From Acanthopagrus latus (taxonomy: Eukaryota > Chordata > Actinopteri > Spariformes > Sparidae), in contig NC_051055.1 of NCBI RefSeq assembly GCF_904848185.1, positions 17,379,104 through 17,443,103 of the forward strand: DNA of 64,000 bases. Reading direction: 5' to 3'. Below are positions 22,972-35,371 of the stretch, piece after piece. Within the stretch, counting starts at the first letter, position 1. The number at the start of each line of letters is the position of its first letter. Made by a program: the position numbers and the translations under genes. The notes beneath the pieces are model-generated. The model was not told the DNA's origin. It searched no databases and was given only the letters and a program-made list of their open reading frames with translations.

Positions 22972-24362
22972 CGGCCACAGGGATAGGCAGCAGTTGGAGG
23001 ATCCAGAGGTTGAGCCAGACCTGAACCAGTACGATGGCCCAGACCAGGAGAATAAAGTAGATATCGCTGGCTTTCTGGGAGCTTTTCTCTCTCTGGAAGA
23101 GGCCAGCTGGTAATGTGCGAGAGCCCCGAGGGAATCCAGGCGTCGAAGGAAGGGGGCCAACAGACTGGACGCCATCTTCAAAACAGATGAGGCCGCAGAG
23201 GAGGCAAGATAGAGGAAGAGAATCAACATTTGTTGGACTCTAGGTTTTACATGTTTTATGAATGCAGACTATGGGGCAATATAGTGAATCTTGAAACTTG
23301 AAGTGCCAACCACCACTTCTGCATGGTGAAGCAGAAGCAGACATGCCCAAGCAGTTCCTCAGTGGTAATGTGGAATGTTTACATGCTGTAATGTTCAAAA
23401 ATCACGTTATTTTTCTCATACTGTCCAGTGTTGCAGCCCTTTATTCCCCCTCTCTGTACACTCCTGTATCTTCAAGCCCCCCCCCCCCACAAAAAGGCCC
23501 ATCTGCTCTGATTGGTCAGCTCTCTCAGGCCTGAGCAGGTACTACCCACCATGTTATATATGTTATATATATCTGCTTAAAATTACTTGTGTCTTTCCAG
23601 GATTCCCTTGAAAGATCAATTTAAATAAAGACTGAAATTTCAAAAGAAAAACAAACGTCCTCTGTGACAGACAGAGCTGGCAGTATCTTACCTGTAGTAG
23701 AGTTTTCACTGGGCTCACTTTTCACCTGAAGGTTGCTACAGGAGATCGCCATGTAAATAGTGTTAGCAGCGAATGACAGCACCTGCCCGGACAGCTCTCC
23801 TGACGCGATACGTGAGACAGAGAACAACAGTGAAACATAACAGCAGAGCAAAAAGCAACACACTGATATGGGTGTTTGTGTGGCTAAGGGTCACACCTGT
23901 GTGAAGGACAGACTGTCCACCAAGACACTTATTTATTACGTAAAACTGGATGAAGAAAAAGGGTTATAACTTTATTTTAAAGCTGGGTGAGTTTAAGGAT
24001 GTGACAAGACAAGTTATAATTGTTATTATAGTGGATGTACTAGGATGAAAGCTGCTCGGCATGATTGTTTCTCTCTGGTTCTAAACTAACAGTTCAACAT
24101 TTATGAAGTACACCTTTTCACTTTATTGCTGAGCAATAAATAAGAAGGTCAAGTCTTTCATGTACAGTAAATATGAAACTGCAACCAGCAACAGGTTAGC
24201 TTAGCTTAGCATGAAGACTGTGATCAAAAGAAACGAACTAGCCAAAGTCTGAGCGAAGGCAACAAAATTCACCACCAGCACTTCTATAGCGTAAAAAAAC
24301 ACTGACTGGAATTACTTCAGTGTATTTATGAAAGCCCAGCTGATGTGGAGGCTCCTTACTGT

Positions 24363-24405
<43 letters not shown>

Positions 24406-27400
24406 CCATAAATATTCACCTCTGCCAGGGACAGGTGGTTTCTCTTGGGAGCCCACGATAAGGAGAGCAACCACGACCACAAATATGGGCACCCTCCACG
24501 AGCCGGTCAGAGACACTAAAAACAGATCCAGACATCAGGGTGATGAATACGTATTTTCTCGAGAGATCTTTAAACTGAGAGATGTTTTGTTCATTTTTCT
24601 TATTTCTTGGCAGCAACGTTGACTCCGGCTGCACTACTACTGCACGTCTTGTCCGAGCAGCGGAAACATATTTCTAGATTTTCACTGGCATAAAACGGTG
24701 AAAATGTGTCGGGAGGAAGCAAGTAATAAAACTGCTTTTTTGGCCAATGATACGCAACATTTTGATATAGGCAACACGCCAGACGGAGAATGTTTTCTCA
24801 TATTCGCCCAGAATCATATGAAAAACTTCCTCCTTGAGCAGAACTTCTCCTTAATAGCGCTCAGTCACATTTAACATTTAATGCTTTAAGGTCAACACCT
24901 CTTCTCGCCACGCCTCAAGTGATTCTAAAAATACTGAACACTTCCTCATCTTACTATGTATGTGGTCTGCATGTGGTCTGCGTAATAAAAACTGTGGCCC
25001 CGGCAGAGACGACGCTTTATCTTAACTTCACTCCCTCACCTTCAGAAAAACACAGTGTTCTGCCTCGTTCTCTGCAGCCTGCTTCCAACTATCTGCGAAA
25101 TGTGAAGAAATCCCCCTCAGGGGGGCAAAGAGCAGTGTTTGCACAGGAGTATGAAAGGACAGCCAGCATGTCTGAGCAGGCTTCACCCCCTCCTCATCCA
25201 CACACACTCACCAATGTAGAAGAGCAGGGCGGCCCAGACCGGAAGAGCCACAGCCCTCAGGTAGTGCTCGGTGTGGGGACTCCACTTGAAGCACACCGCC
25301 AACAAGTAGCCGATCACCACAGTGCAGACCTGAGAGAAGACATGACCACAAACAGACGGGTGCATTCAGATACAGGAGGTCGATGCTTCTTCCACGTACA
25401 GTATTGTTCCAGAATAAAAACTTAATAACTTGCGTCGCGACAGTCGGGCACTGAACTGACTGAGCGACTTGGCCTGCAGCCTGATTTTAAAGCTCTTATA
25501 AGTACAACAGTGAATGACTCAGGAGGCATTTCCAAGTAATTCTAGGCCCTTATCCTGGTGTCTGTCTTTAAAGTTCATTGTTTCCTTGTCTCCTTGTTGA
25601 CTGTTGTGTTGTTTTGTGCTGCCATCTTGGCCACAAAAAAAATAAATAAATAAAAATTGTGTTATCATCTGACAATAAATATCACCATTCAAATTAACAG
25701 TCCCAAGCAGATTTGAAGTGAAAGCAACTTTTCCCTTCTAGCATTTCCAAGCGGCGCAACTGTTGGCGGTACTTCTGCAAAGACAACTGGATCGTTGCCA
25801 TTTTCCCCCCCAAGAGTCACAACTAACAACAACACAGGATAAAACATGAGCTTATTTAATCATCATGGTGTGCAACAGAAATAGATCGCCAGTTAATCTT
25901 CCTTCTCCCAAGTGTCAGATGGTAGAGACAACAGCATGGCGTGGTTCACAAGAACCCATTACAGTCAACATTTACTTCATACTCATTTGTCGGGGCAGAA
26001 AAAATGTCTATTGCCAGTTTAATTAGAAAACTAATTCAGTTTTACATACTGGACTAGTCAACAGCATCAACAAAAAACTAATAAGAAGCTATTTTATTTC
26101 TATTTTCCTACAAAAAAAGGCAAAACATTCTCTTATTCCAGCTTCTCAAATAAGAGGAAAGATCATTGTTTTGTTATTGCAAATTGAATATGGAATGTTT
26201 CCTCTCCATGTGTCTCGCAGCAGCTGGTCATTTTTGCATTTTAGGTAAATTGGTCACGATAAAAGGGCCACTTCTCCACACAAGGCTTTACGCTTGTTGG
26301 TCTTTTGTTTTGTCATCTAGGTCATGATGTTCAATTTTACATTTTAACTAGCTGTGGCAGTCACGTTCTAGATGTGGCACCACTCCTGAATACATGTAAT
26401 GATATCACTCTTATCTCACGGTTGTGGACCATCTTCAAATTTTCTTGGACAAAACAAGGCAATAACTGGAAAATTCAGGAAACTGTGATGGCGATTTTGT
26501 TCCCACTATTGCACAGACAAAACTATTTTTCTACGAATAATCAATAAAGAAAATTATCACTAGATCACTAATTTAAAGAGTTGTGTCTAATACAATGCAT
26601 AACAACAGGACATTAGACTGAGCATCAATATCATATGTTGTTCTTGTAAACACTGATATTGATCCAAACACAGCTATTAAGACCACTGGAGAGACTGATG
26701 GTCAACCAAGACCGCTCAGACGATACCTCGATTAATAGATTAATGATTTATTAATGATTAGTAAATGAATACATGTCACTGGATCTATCATTCAAATGAG
26801 TGTATGTTTCTATCTCTAAATGACATCACTGTGAGTCTAACGTGACTGATCTTTATCCTGAACTGTGAAACACGCCCCGGCCTCTGTTCACCACCAGACT
26901 GCTGCCGCTTGGTGAGAGAAGCATGAAATATCGTTGTGTCCCAGTCTGTCATCAGCCGGACACTGGCTCCACTGCACACAAAGACATCTTTCGGTGTAAT
27001 TTAATATAGTGTCCTCCGTCCTATTTATAGACAGAGGCCGTGTGACAGTCTTTCTCTATCGTTTAGAGAAAGGACAGACTGTCTGAGGAGGAACATTTAA
27101 TGCAATTTGTATCTGGTCAGAGCTCGGCCCGGACTCTGGGCCCCCGGAGCTGTTTGGGAATAATAAGGTACTGAACGATCAGACGCTGGAACTAAAAGAG
27201 ATTACATCGGCTGGGGTACAAATGTAGGCATAAATTCCCAGAAAGATACTTCCTGCATTTGGGGTTAATGAGATAACATGCAATTCAGACATTTTTTTAA
27301 GCCATTTGTCCTCCTGCGGTATCTTTAATTCACTATCATCGACTAGGATTAACTTGCACAACTTGATCCTGAACTTATCTTGATCAAAACTGGGAACATT

Positions 27401-28467
27401 TGCTTGAGTCTAAACTATTACTTTCAGTATCATTTACTGTACAAGACAGTGTGTCAGTGTGGTCTATTACAGTCCTGATAAAAGTGAAAAGTGCCGGTCA
27501 CAAGTCAGATGTTCACGGTGGAGAAGCACAAACTAGTGAACTTTTCGACTTGTTGCTTTAATTTTTTGGCTTAAATGAAAAATTGTGTGTCATACTTGTT
27601 GCTGATTCATGTTCATGTTGTTTTACCTCCATGTCTTGTAACATATGACAAACTTACATGCACTACATCATTGTAATTAGACTTATATAATCCATACTGA
27701 AAATATGAACACCAAAATGTTGTTTTTTCTTATCCACGTGTCCCACCCTGAGCTGTCTGCAGCCCGTCCGGGGTCACCGGGTTGACGGCTCTGACCCCAG
27801 AGGCGCCCACACAGTGACACAGAGGCTCGTTGTTATCATTCGGGGGGTGTCACCAGTTGTCACTCACCCACACAGTGTGGAAGCAGTCCAGCACGGCCCC
27901 GATGATCCCACAGATGTGCCCGAGGATCACCTGCATGCCGATGACGCTCCAGAACAGGTAGAAGAAGTAAACGAGCGGCGCCCCGGCCCCGATCACCAGC
28001 AGCACCGTGAGCCTCTCCAGCACCAGCCTGCCCATCGCCTCCACCCCGTAGTTCACACACCACACCGGCACCAGCAGGGTCCCCACCACGATGGGCGTCC
28101 CGGTTTCCTGCAGGCCGCTGAGCCACGAGCGGCCGAGCCGGGCCAGGGAGTGCTTGAAGGGGTGGAGGAAGGTCCCGCAGAGCACTGCCCAGAGCAGCGG
28201 GCGGAGGAAGGCCTCCAGGATGAAGTAGACCAGCACCGCCGCCCCGCAGCAGATGGCCACAAAGATCATCGCCCCCGTGTTGTAGAAGGCCTGTTTGATG
28301 TTTTTATCAAACTTCAGGGACGACGGCTGGGTCAGCAGCTGGCTCACCATCCCGACGGCTGGCTGGACGCTCTCGGAGAAAGAGACAGTGTGAGGCCGCT
28401 CACGGCGAGGGCTCTCCCGGGGAGAGGCGGCGGCAGGATCCGGCGCCGAGTCCTCCTCGTCTGCCAT
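15554..28467 (-). CDS. tmem245: Transmembrane protein 245
   Basis: A multi-pass membrane protein whose C-terminal half resembles the AI-2E/PerM transporter-like family; its substrate is not established. Seventeen coding exons, in transcript order: 28467-27868, 25329-25212, 24515-24420, 23799-23692, 23175-22972, 22871-22702, 19201-19097, 19011-18929, 18830-18740, 18444-18346, 18240-18109, 18016-17894, 17614-17469, 17352-17252, 17144-16970, 15887-15693 and 15602-15554. They total 2595 bases, in frame, for 864 aa (human about 879). Seen: a charged cytosolic N-terminus (MADEEDSAPD), hydrophobic segments, a soluble loop with NHPEWANWLPEA and YQHGREWIT, then AILGAVPFLGTYWAAVPA, LPTYFVDTAIYSD and GGHPYLTGLAVAGGAYYLG, nearly identical to human. 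It ends RTFAESTPSVLKKTSE. The donors of exons 5 and 15 read into CA/GT repeats. A small exon present in human could have been missed. frrs1l lies 3.7 kb upstream on the same strand, as in human. Confidence 0.96.
20230..20485. repeat. Fold-back interspersed repeat, copy 2
   Basis: The segment begins AAAGGTACAGTTCATCC and contains TTCGTAGTTCACAAAACATT, whose inverted partner (AATGCTTTGTGGACTGTGAA) lies at about 20453-20472. It is related to the 2655-3047 element. It sits in the tmem245 intron between 22702 and 19201. Confidence 0.65.
21425..21468. repeat. (CA)n microsatellite
   Basis: A CA run of about 40 bases in a tmem245 intron. Confidence 0.93.
22927..22970. repeat. (GT)n microsatellite at a tmem245 donor
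   Basis: The repeat starts at the splice donor of tmem245 exon 5: on the minus strand the intron begins GTACACACAC and continues as about 20 CA units. Confidence 0.95.
24363..24404. repeat. (GT)n microsatellite
   Basis: A GT run of about 40 bases just inside the intron that follows tmem245 exon 3 (24420-24515). Confidence 0.94.
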
Positions 28468-28604
28468 GTTCTCCGATTCCGCCTCGGTATCCTACCCGAG
28501 TACCCACCGCGTGAGGGAGGAAAACATGTGACGTAGCAAGGGGCAAAATGTCCACAGGCATTGTGGGTAATGTAGTGTACGTAAAATAAAACGCCGTATT
28601 ATTT
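28468..28604 (-). promoter_or_regulatory. tmem245: tmem245 promoter with ZNF143-like element
   Basis: Immediately upstream of the tmem245 ATG, positions 28558-28576 read GCATTGTGGGTAATGTAGT. On the minus strand this is ACTACATTACCCACAATGC, a close match to the ZNF143/SBS element (ACTAC..TCCCA.AATGC type) found in many vertebrate housekeeping promoters. There is no TATA box in the expected place. The transcription start itself cannot be fixed. Confidence 0.6.
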
Positions 28605-28822
28605 GCGGTGGCTGTGGCTCTGAGGTGGAGCCAGCGTCTTGTTATCGGAGGGTCGCTGCTTCGATTCCCCTGGTGTTTATGTCGAAGTGTCCTTGGGCAA
28701 CATACTGAACCCCAAACTGCTCCTGATGTGCTGGACGGCACCTTGCATGGCACCCACCGCCATCAGTGTATGACGTAATGTAAGTCACTTTGGACAAAAG
28801 CGTCTGCTAAATGACCTAAAAT
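28605..28822 (+). mobile_element. tRNA-derived SINE
   Basis: The head (GCGGTGGCTGTGGCTCTGAGG, then GTCGCTGCTTCGATTCCCC) is a degenerate tRNA-like Pol III promoter with A-box and B-box remnants. The body contains GTCGAAGTGTCCTTGGGCAA and ACTGAACCCCAAACTGCTCC, and the tail contains ACAAAAGCGTCTGCTAAATG followed by A/T-rich sequence. This is the architecture of a SINE family common in teleosts. The copy is about 220 bases and lies just upstream of the tmem245 promoter. Confidence 0.88.
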
Positions 28823-28905
28823 ATAAATATATTTCCTTTAGTAAATATATTCATTGTAATTTTATTTTGTTTGTTTTGTTTCGTTATTTATTGTTAACAC
28901 TATCC

Positions 28906-28906
<1 letters not shown>

Positions 28907-28943
<37 letters not shown>

Positions 28944-28983
28944 GTTGTAGTAGTAGTAGTATTAATACTACTACTACTACTAC

Positions 28984-29041
<58 letters not shown>
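28907..29041. repeat. Palindromic triplet repeat (TTA)n-(GTA)n-(TAC)n-(TAA)n
   Basis: A TTA/ATT tract turns into GTA units, meets the centre GTATTAATAC, then continues as ACT units and a long TAA/AAT tract. The right arm is nearly the reverse complement of the left arm, so each strand could form a long hairpin. Confidence 0.93.
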
Positions 29042-29042
<1 letters not shown>

Positions 29043-29044
29043 TC

Positions 29045-29885
29045 GTTGACTGAAGTCCATAAACTGACAGTATCTATTTTTCCTCTCAGTTTAATGGGAC
29101 TGAATGCAGCAGTTGTTCAGTGTTCCTGTCATTAAAAAGCCCATCAAGCCAAAAGTCTTTGTCCAATTGCCTCCAGAGAACCTGTAACTGTAACTAACAC
29201 TAGTGAAAAACCGAAATTCCACCAAAATCAAATAAAAAAAAGTGTGTCTCATTCAACTAGTAATCAAAGACACCATGGCATTGATTTTGAGTCACTGGTG
29301 TCAAGTGTCAAATGTTTAATTTCGGGGAAAAAAAAGAAAAAAAAAACGTGCTAACACTTTTTGGAAAGTTTCAATGAATGACCTCCAAAATGAATAAACT
29401 CTATTTACAGTATTCTGACCTTTGAGCTTCTGTCAAATCAATTCTTTCATAGTTTTGTACATCATTGTCTTTTGCATCTTCGTCACTGCTGCAATGTGGA
29501 GATATTGCACAAGTTCACCTCCAAAATGAATAAACTCTATTTACAGTGTTCTGATCTTTGAACTGAGATATTCATGAACAATAGAAATTCCACCAAAATC
29601 CACAAACTGGATTCAACTAGTGACCAAAGACACTGTGGCATTGAGTGTCAAATGTTCAATTTCCAAACAAGTTCCTCCAGGAGATGTTTAGGAGCATGTT
29701 TCGGGCCATTTGGAGTCCACTGGTACCAGCTGTCAGTGACACCTTTTTTGAAAGATTCACAAATTTGGACTTAGGCAATAAACTGACTTCAATGAATGAC
29801 CTCAGCTATGAATAAACTCTATCTACAGTATTCACACCTTTGACCTTTAAGTCCCATTAAACTGCAAGGGAAAATATCTGGAGGC
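29045..29885. repeat. Locally duplicated element with inverted ends
   Basis: Near the left end (about 29077-29101) is CCTCTCAGTTTAATGGGACT; near the right end (about 29850-29870) is AGTCCCATTAAACTGCAAGG, its imperfect reverse complement. Inside, a segment like ACCTCCAAAATGAATAAACT occurs at 29381, 29517 and, more diverged, near 29800. Another pair (GTGTCAAATGTTTAATTTC and GTGTCAAATGTTCAATTTC) lies near 29305 and 29645. This suggests a decayed inverted-repeat transposon with internal duplication. No ORF of note is present. Confidence 0.55.
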
Positions 29886-32106
29886 TGGCAAACACACCCA
29901 CTTTTCTAAACTGCTCCACAAGACACATTTTTGACCACATACACACAACAAGTTGTCACAAGACTCTCATAGATTCTACCATATCATTATTCGAGTGAAA
30001 GCAGTTACTGTTTTGGAGGGAGAAGCAGTGAGGTGGAGGTGGAGGTGAGGTGAGCCTCAGCTAAAATCACTTTTAAATCATCTCTCACAGTCCGTTACCA
30101 CGAGCAACCTGGTTACCATCACTGTGGTAAGCAAGATCAACTGGGCCAACACAGACAGAGACAGATTTACCAATGAGTCAGTTTAATACACACACACACA
30201 CAAATGCAGTGAAATATGCGCATGTAACCATGCACACATGACCACACATGTACACATACGCACTTACACAGCTAAAAATGCATGCTCAAGTGCGCACTTA
30301 CATGCACACAGACAGAAACACACACACAGTATATTTCCAAACTATTTTTAAATTAATTTAATTAATTATCTTTTCATCTATTCAAGCCAGACACTCCATC
30401 TAAATATTCAAATGTTCCAATCATTGATACATTGAGATTTATTGAATTTCTCAGTATTTGTGTCATTCTCACTGTAACATCTCTTCATACTCCATCAGCT
30501 GCTTTTCGACACAAATTCAAGCCAGCATTGCAGTTTGCAGCAAAGATCTTCCCATATTCTAATTCTATGTAGCATGTCTCATTTCAGACTTTGGTGCCAC
30601 ACAGGGGTAATGTTCAGAAGCTACAGTGTGGATGACAGCACCGCTCATCACTTATGACATCAGAACAACAAGGTACACGCTATAATCACATGACATTTGA
30701 GACTGAGATTGAAATGCTGAGGTCAGGAGTCCTGCATGTGGCTTGGATGGATAACAGGTGTTTTTTATCAGGTGTTTTTAAGAATGATGTCTTGTTAGCT
30801 TCCTGTGTTTTTATGCATGTTACAAACAAAGTGTGCATTGAAGCCAAGAAAGCAGGCCTCTTGAAACCCAATTCATGGTAAATATATAATAAAATGATGA
30901 TTTTATTTTATTGTTGAAAAAAAAAGTTTTTTATTTATTGTAAATTTCAATTGTCAATGATGGTTACCCTGGAAGACTTTTGCCACACCCAATTTCCACC
31001 AACATTTAAAGTTACACATCGACAGGTTGCTAAGCCTGTGTATTCTTAGACAAAAATACAATTTAATATAATTATTATTATTCTATTAAAAATCATCTCC
31101 TATAGCCCTGTTCTGTTCAACTGAGCTGTCTGCTCATGCACAGGAAGGGCTGTATTTCCCTGTGTTCCTTAAAAGGTTTTTTGATAATAAACACAACTGT
31201 ACCAGACTGTTTCAGTGGGTTTTTAACATATGCATCCATTTTTAATACAGATCAAAAGGCTACAATAACAGCATGGGGGGGAAAATAAGTCCATGTCCAG
31301 GCAAGCAAATTGAGCTTCAGTCGACAATTTGCTCCTGTCCAGTGTGTTATTGCTTGCTGAAGGCAATAGTAACTCATGTCACAGTCTCTCTCTGTCTGTT
31401 AGACACAGTAACAGTGCCACAGTACTGATAAACAAACCCAACAGCCACTGTGGTTGATAAAAGGGGGGAGGGGGGAGCAGAAAAGGAAAAGGAAATTATG
31501 GAAACGTGAGAAAAAGTCAAATTAACATGGTAAACACATACTGTCACTTGGAAAAAAATATTTTGTGATTGTGAGAACCAACAAATAACCTGTCTTTTTT
31601 CTTTTTGCAAAGGATGATATCCACATTAACATAACGGGGTATAGGGACAGGAAGTGAGTGTGCAAACAGCTGTGAGCTTCTCCCTTTGTCCCCCTGAAAA
31701 CCTTTGTGTCTAAGCCAAGTTCTAGACGAGGCACCGTCATCCCATCACCAGTGGACAGTGGGTATTTGAAATCATTCCCAGATTTCCCGGTGCATGCAGT
31801 GTTCTGAAGACTTGTGAGGTTTATTTACTGCCGTGTGTCGTCCTCATATTCTTTTTAAATGCTTGGAAGCTATCGTAAATACTGAAAATAACTGGCCTAT
31901 ATATACTAGAACACTACTCTTATCAAACCTCTTGCTTGTACTGACACCAGTACATGACACCTCTAGATTATAGGCTTAATACTTTAGCAAGATGAGCTCA
32001 GAGTAATGAATATATACTCTCTATTGTGTTTATCATATCTAATACAGTGTCTCTTTGTGCAAATTGCACACTTCAGTGTGGCATCAGACAAAAATGGCAA
32101 CTAATC
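29886..32106. other. Intergenic spacer between tmem245 and frrs1l
   Basis: A/T-rich, unique-looking sequence with short CA runs (about 30189-30203) and no ORF that looks like protein. I recognise no exon, RNA gene or element here. The frrs1l transcript may extend into it if the proximal polyadenylation signal is not used. Confidence 0.4.
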
Positions 32107-32112
32107 TTTATT
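32107..32112 (-). terminator. frrs1l: Polyadenylation signal candidate for frrs1l
   Basis: AATAAA on the minus strand lies about 55 bases after the frrs1l stop codon. Such a short 3' UTR would be unusual for a neuronal gene, so more distal sites may be used. Confidence 0.35.
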
Positions 32113-32166
32113 GCTGCTTCACCCTCTCTCCCCTGTTTTCTCCGCTGTGTGATCTGCTGGGCTTCA

Positions 32167-35100
32167 TTACGGCGTCCCCATTAGTAAATAGAAGGTGAGC
32201 GCTACTATGAGCAGTAAGCAGAGCGGTGAGTTGAAGGTCTGGTAGGCTGTGGAAGGCATGAAGAGGTCCTCATACTTATAGATACTGATCATGTGGTCGC
32301 TGACGGGCGGGCTGTCGATGTCATGCCTCGTGATGGAACCTGCAGGAAAAAGTTAAGATAATGTAAAAGACAGGCACACACAAGAAAGACAGAGAGTAGA
32401 CTTGATGCTGAAGCTCGACCACTCGCCTTGTATGGCAGGTCCCCATGCAAACAGGTAATACCACGACAGGTGTAAGTCCACAAGTGTTTCCTCTCTGGGG
32501 ACGTAAAGCGGCCGTTTGAAACGGCAGGTCACCCGGTTGTTTTCGAAAACGCCCTCTTCATCTCTAGCAGGGTTCCTCTTGATTTCCTTCGCCCACTGGC
32601 CGACATTGTAGAAGTGATGGATCCGCACGCGCCCGTTGTCGTCGTGGACACAGCCCATGACATCGTCCCCTCCCTGAGGAAACAGGAGGGAGTGAGGAGC
32701 TTTACTCCGAAGTGCGACACATTCATTACTTGGGAAAAAAAAAAATCTGATACAAGATATAAATAAAGTAAGTGGGACAGATAGCTCTATTATTGTCCAT
32801 GCCAGTAAGCCAGAGAGCTGTCACATAATAGCTGGAGGTACTTGAGACTCAGTGGCCACTTTGTTTGGTACACCTGTGTGGCAATCCACCAGATCGGCCA
32901 TGAATTTTGTTTTACAGCTACATTATGTAAGATTTTTACCGTAAAATAACAGTTTCAAAATCATTTTGATGTCACAGTGTCTTGTAATAGGGTGAATGGT
33001 GTCTCTCTCACTTGTTTCTGCACTGTGTAACTCCAGTGAGAGGGTAAGATCACAGCGTTATATACATGTTTACTTCAATATACAAGTGCACAGGGCACCA
33101 AATTGCACAAAATGCCAATTTCTACATAATGTTGCTTTAAACGACTGCATGTTAGCTGATGACATTTTTTAAATGCTTTGAATTGTTTGGGTAAATTTGA
33201 AATAAATATGTTTTCATATATGATTAAGTGTATATCAGAGACTAAATGATAAGTACTCTCATAGTGCTCAGCCTTTATTACGAGGCTCTAAACATTTGAT
33301 GGTACTTAATATTTGTACACATGCATCACCAGATAAATACAATAAATAGAAGTAAAGTAAACAACAATTTGGGCAACAGTAGGAGTGGATTAAGAGATGG
33401 TTCATGATGCGTTGCCCACAATAAAGAAAGTAACACGCTATGGCGATTCGGCAAAAATCAATACTTTGCAGGACAATGATTTAATAATATATCAGGATAT
33501 CGGTCTAATTGGTGAAAAATACCAAATAGCCCTGAAAAGGAGAAGGCCAGGACTAATGTATGTATTCACTGCTTTTTGGTAGGTTTCCCTACGAATAAAC
33601 AATTCATTTAAAAAGCTTACTGCCTCTTTTACACAAGTCATGACAAAATCATGTGAAACATCCTTAAACTGGCAGAAGGCCGAACTGCCAGAAAGCAGAA
33701 CAGTTCTGAAATTAAACTGTTTAAAAGAATGTCACACTAAATTCTTTTCAGTCTGTGTGAATCAAATTTACAGAAGTTTCCACACAAGAAGTCATGAAGC
33801 AGTGACTCTGGTATATCAAACTGTCAGGGGGATCTGTTCAGAGCACCTGCATGTCCTAATAAAAATAAAGATATTTGGCGCCTGAATGTCAATAATCATT
33901 TTCCAAGAGGAAGTGATCTGATATAAGTCTGTATCGATATTTTGTTCCACCACTTTATGCCTTAATAGTCTTGAAATGGCTCAATCAAAGTGGTATTATC
34001 TTAGGACCCCTGCTGTCTTAAAGGTAATCTAACATTAAATGTCCATGTGGAAGCTTTTTCATATCAGAGCCAAACAATGCAGAAGAAAAGAAGGTAAACA
34101 AAGGATGCTTGTATTTGAAATAAAAAACATCAAACTTAAAGGGACACTATGTAGTTCTGGAGGAGGAGATTCAAACTCAGAATCTGAACATAAACAATAT
34201 TAATGAGGTAATAATACAAATTCAAAGAAAGATATTCTTTTTTTCCATAAACGAGCTGTTCTCAGAGGAAAATAAGGTCCCAGAACACTGTTTCAAGCTA
34301 GAGAGATGGCAGAGTCCGCCACATATAACAAAAGTAAAACAGTATGAAACTGTGTTGTCCTTTAAGGTCAATTTGTTTGTTCAGTTTAATCCGTCATGAA
34401 AACAAAGATAGTTGGTTTATTTAGTTTGTCGATGAAGAACTTTCTCTTCGGATTAAAATGTCTTCCCCAAAACTACACAGTGCACCTTTAACGACAGTAA
34501 GCTCCTAAAAAGATGCATCATTTTCGACACATCCATGTGTTAGATTATAGATATAAACAAAACATGTGCAGAAACTGTCTGTAAAAGCAATAAATGGAAG
34601 AGAAACTGGTTGTGTGGACCCAAATAAATGTTGCTCTGTCCCAAATTAGGCACAGGTTGTGCAGCAGCTCACCATTTTCTTGTCAGAGGAGAAACCTACG
34701 GCCACCCAGCCGTCTGTGTCTGCGCTCATCTCATACTCCACATCTGTCCCAATGCGGCGGTAACTCAGGAAGTAGTCACACGACTCTGCATCGCACCCCG
34801 GCTTCCCATATCTGTACAGACACAAATGAATACGAAGCACAAATGCAGTCACTTTAAGGCGCCACAGGTCTCGAGTGAGAATGTGAGGTAGAGATTACTC
34901 ATAATAATGTGAGGGCCAAACTGGGGCAACTGTTTCACTGAATGTCACAAGAACGTGAAGACTTGACAGAGGAGTGTGTTGAGTGCCAGCCTTTTCTGAA
35001 GTCAGGCCACAGCAGCATCTAACACAGCCCGGGGGAGGCAGGGGGGCTGGGGGCAGAGCTGCAGTGGAGCTGTTCTCAGAAAAAGGGGGGAAGCTGGCAA

Positions 35101-35304
35101 AAACAACAAAACAAACATGCACCCTTCTCTTACCTGATGCAGCCTTTGGTAACTCCACAGTCACTGACTTTGATCTTGGCGAAGGGATCCACTGGTGGGG
35201 CGGTGGGGAAGGGATAACCTGCAAAATGCAAACATCAGCAGAAAACAATTTCATATGCCTGTTTTGGAGGCAGTCAGAGGGCCAACTATGGGGAGGCCAT
35301 CTGC

Positions 35305-35371
<67 letters not shown>

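Noticed and set aside
15554..28467. Intronic miR-32 expected from human TMEM245
   Set aside because: I looked for the mature miR-32 sequence on the minus strand, mainly in the intron 15888-16969 and the short introns around 17145-17468, and did not see it. Reading by eye could miss a diverged hairpin; a covariance search of the tmem245 introns would decide.
27814..28536. 240-codon open frame on the plus strand
   Set aside because: It is the antisense shadow of tmem245 exon 1, whose GC-rich codons keep the opposite strand open.
33397..33582. Short open frame containing a CAGGATATCGGTC stretch
   Set aside because: It lies in an frrs1l intron and looks like a decayed repeat fragment, not a protein.
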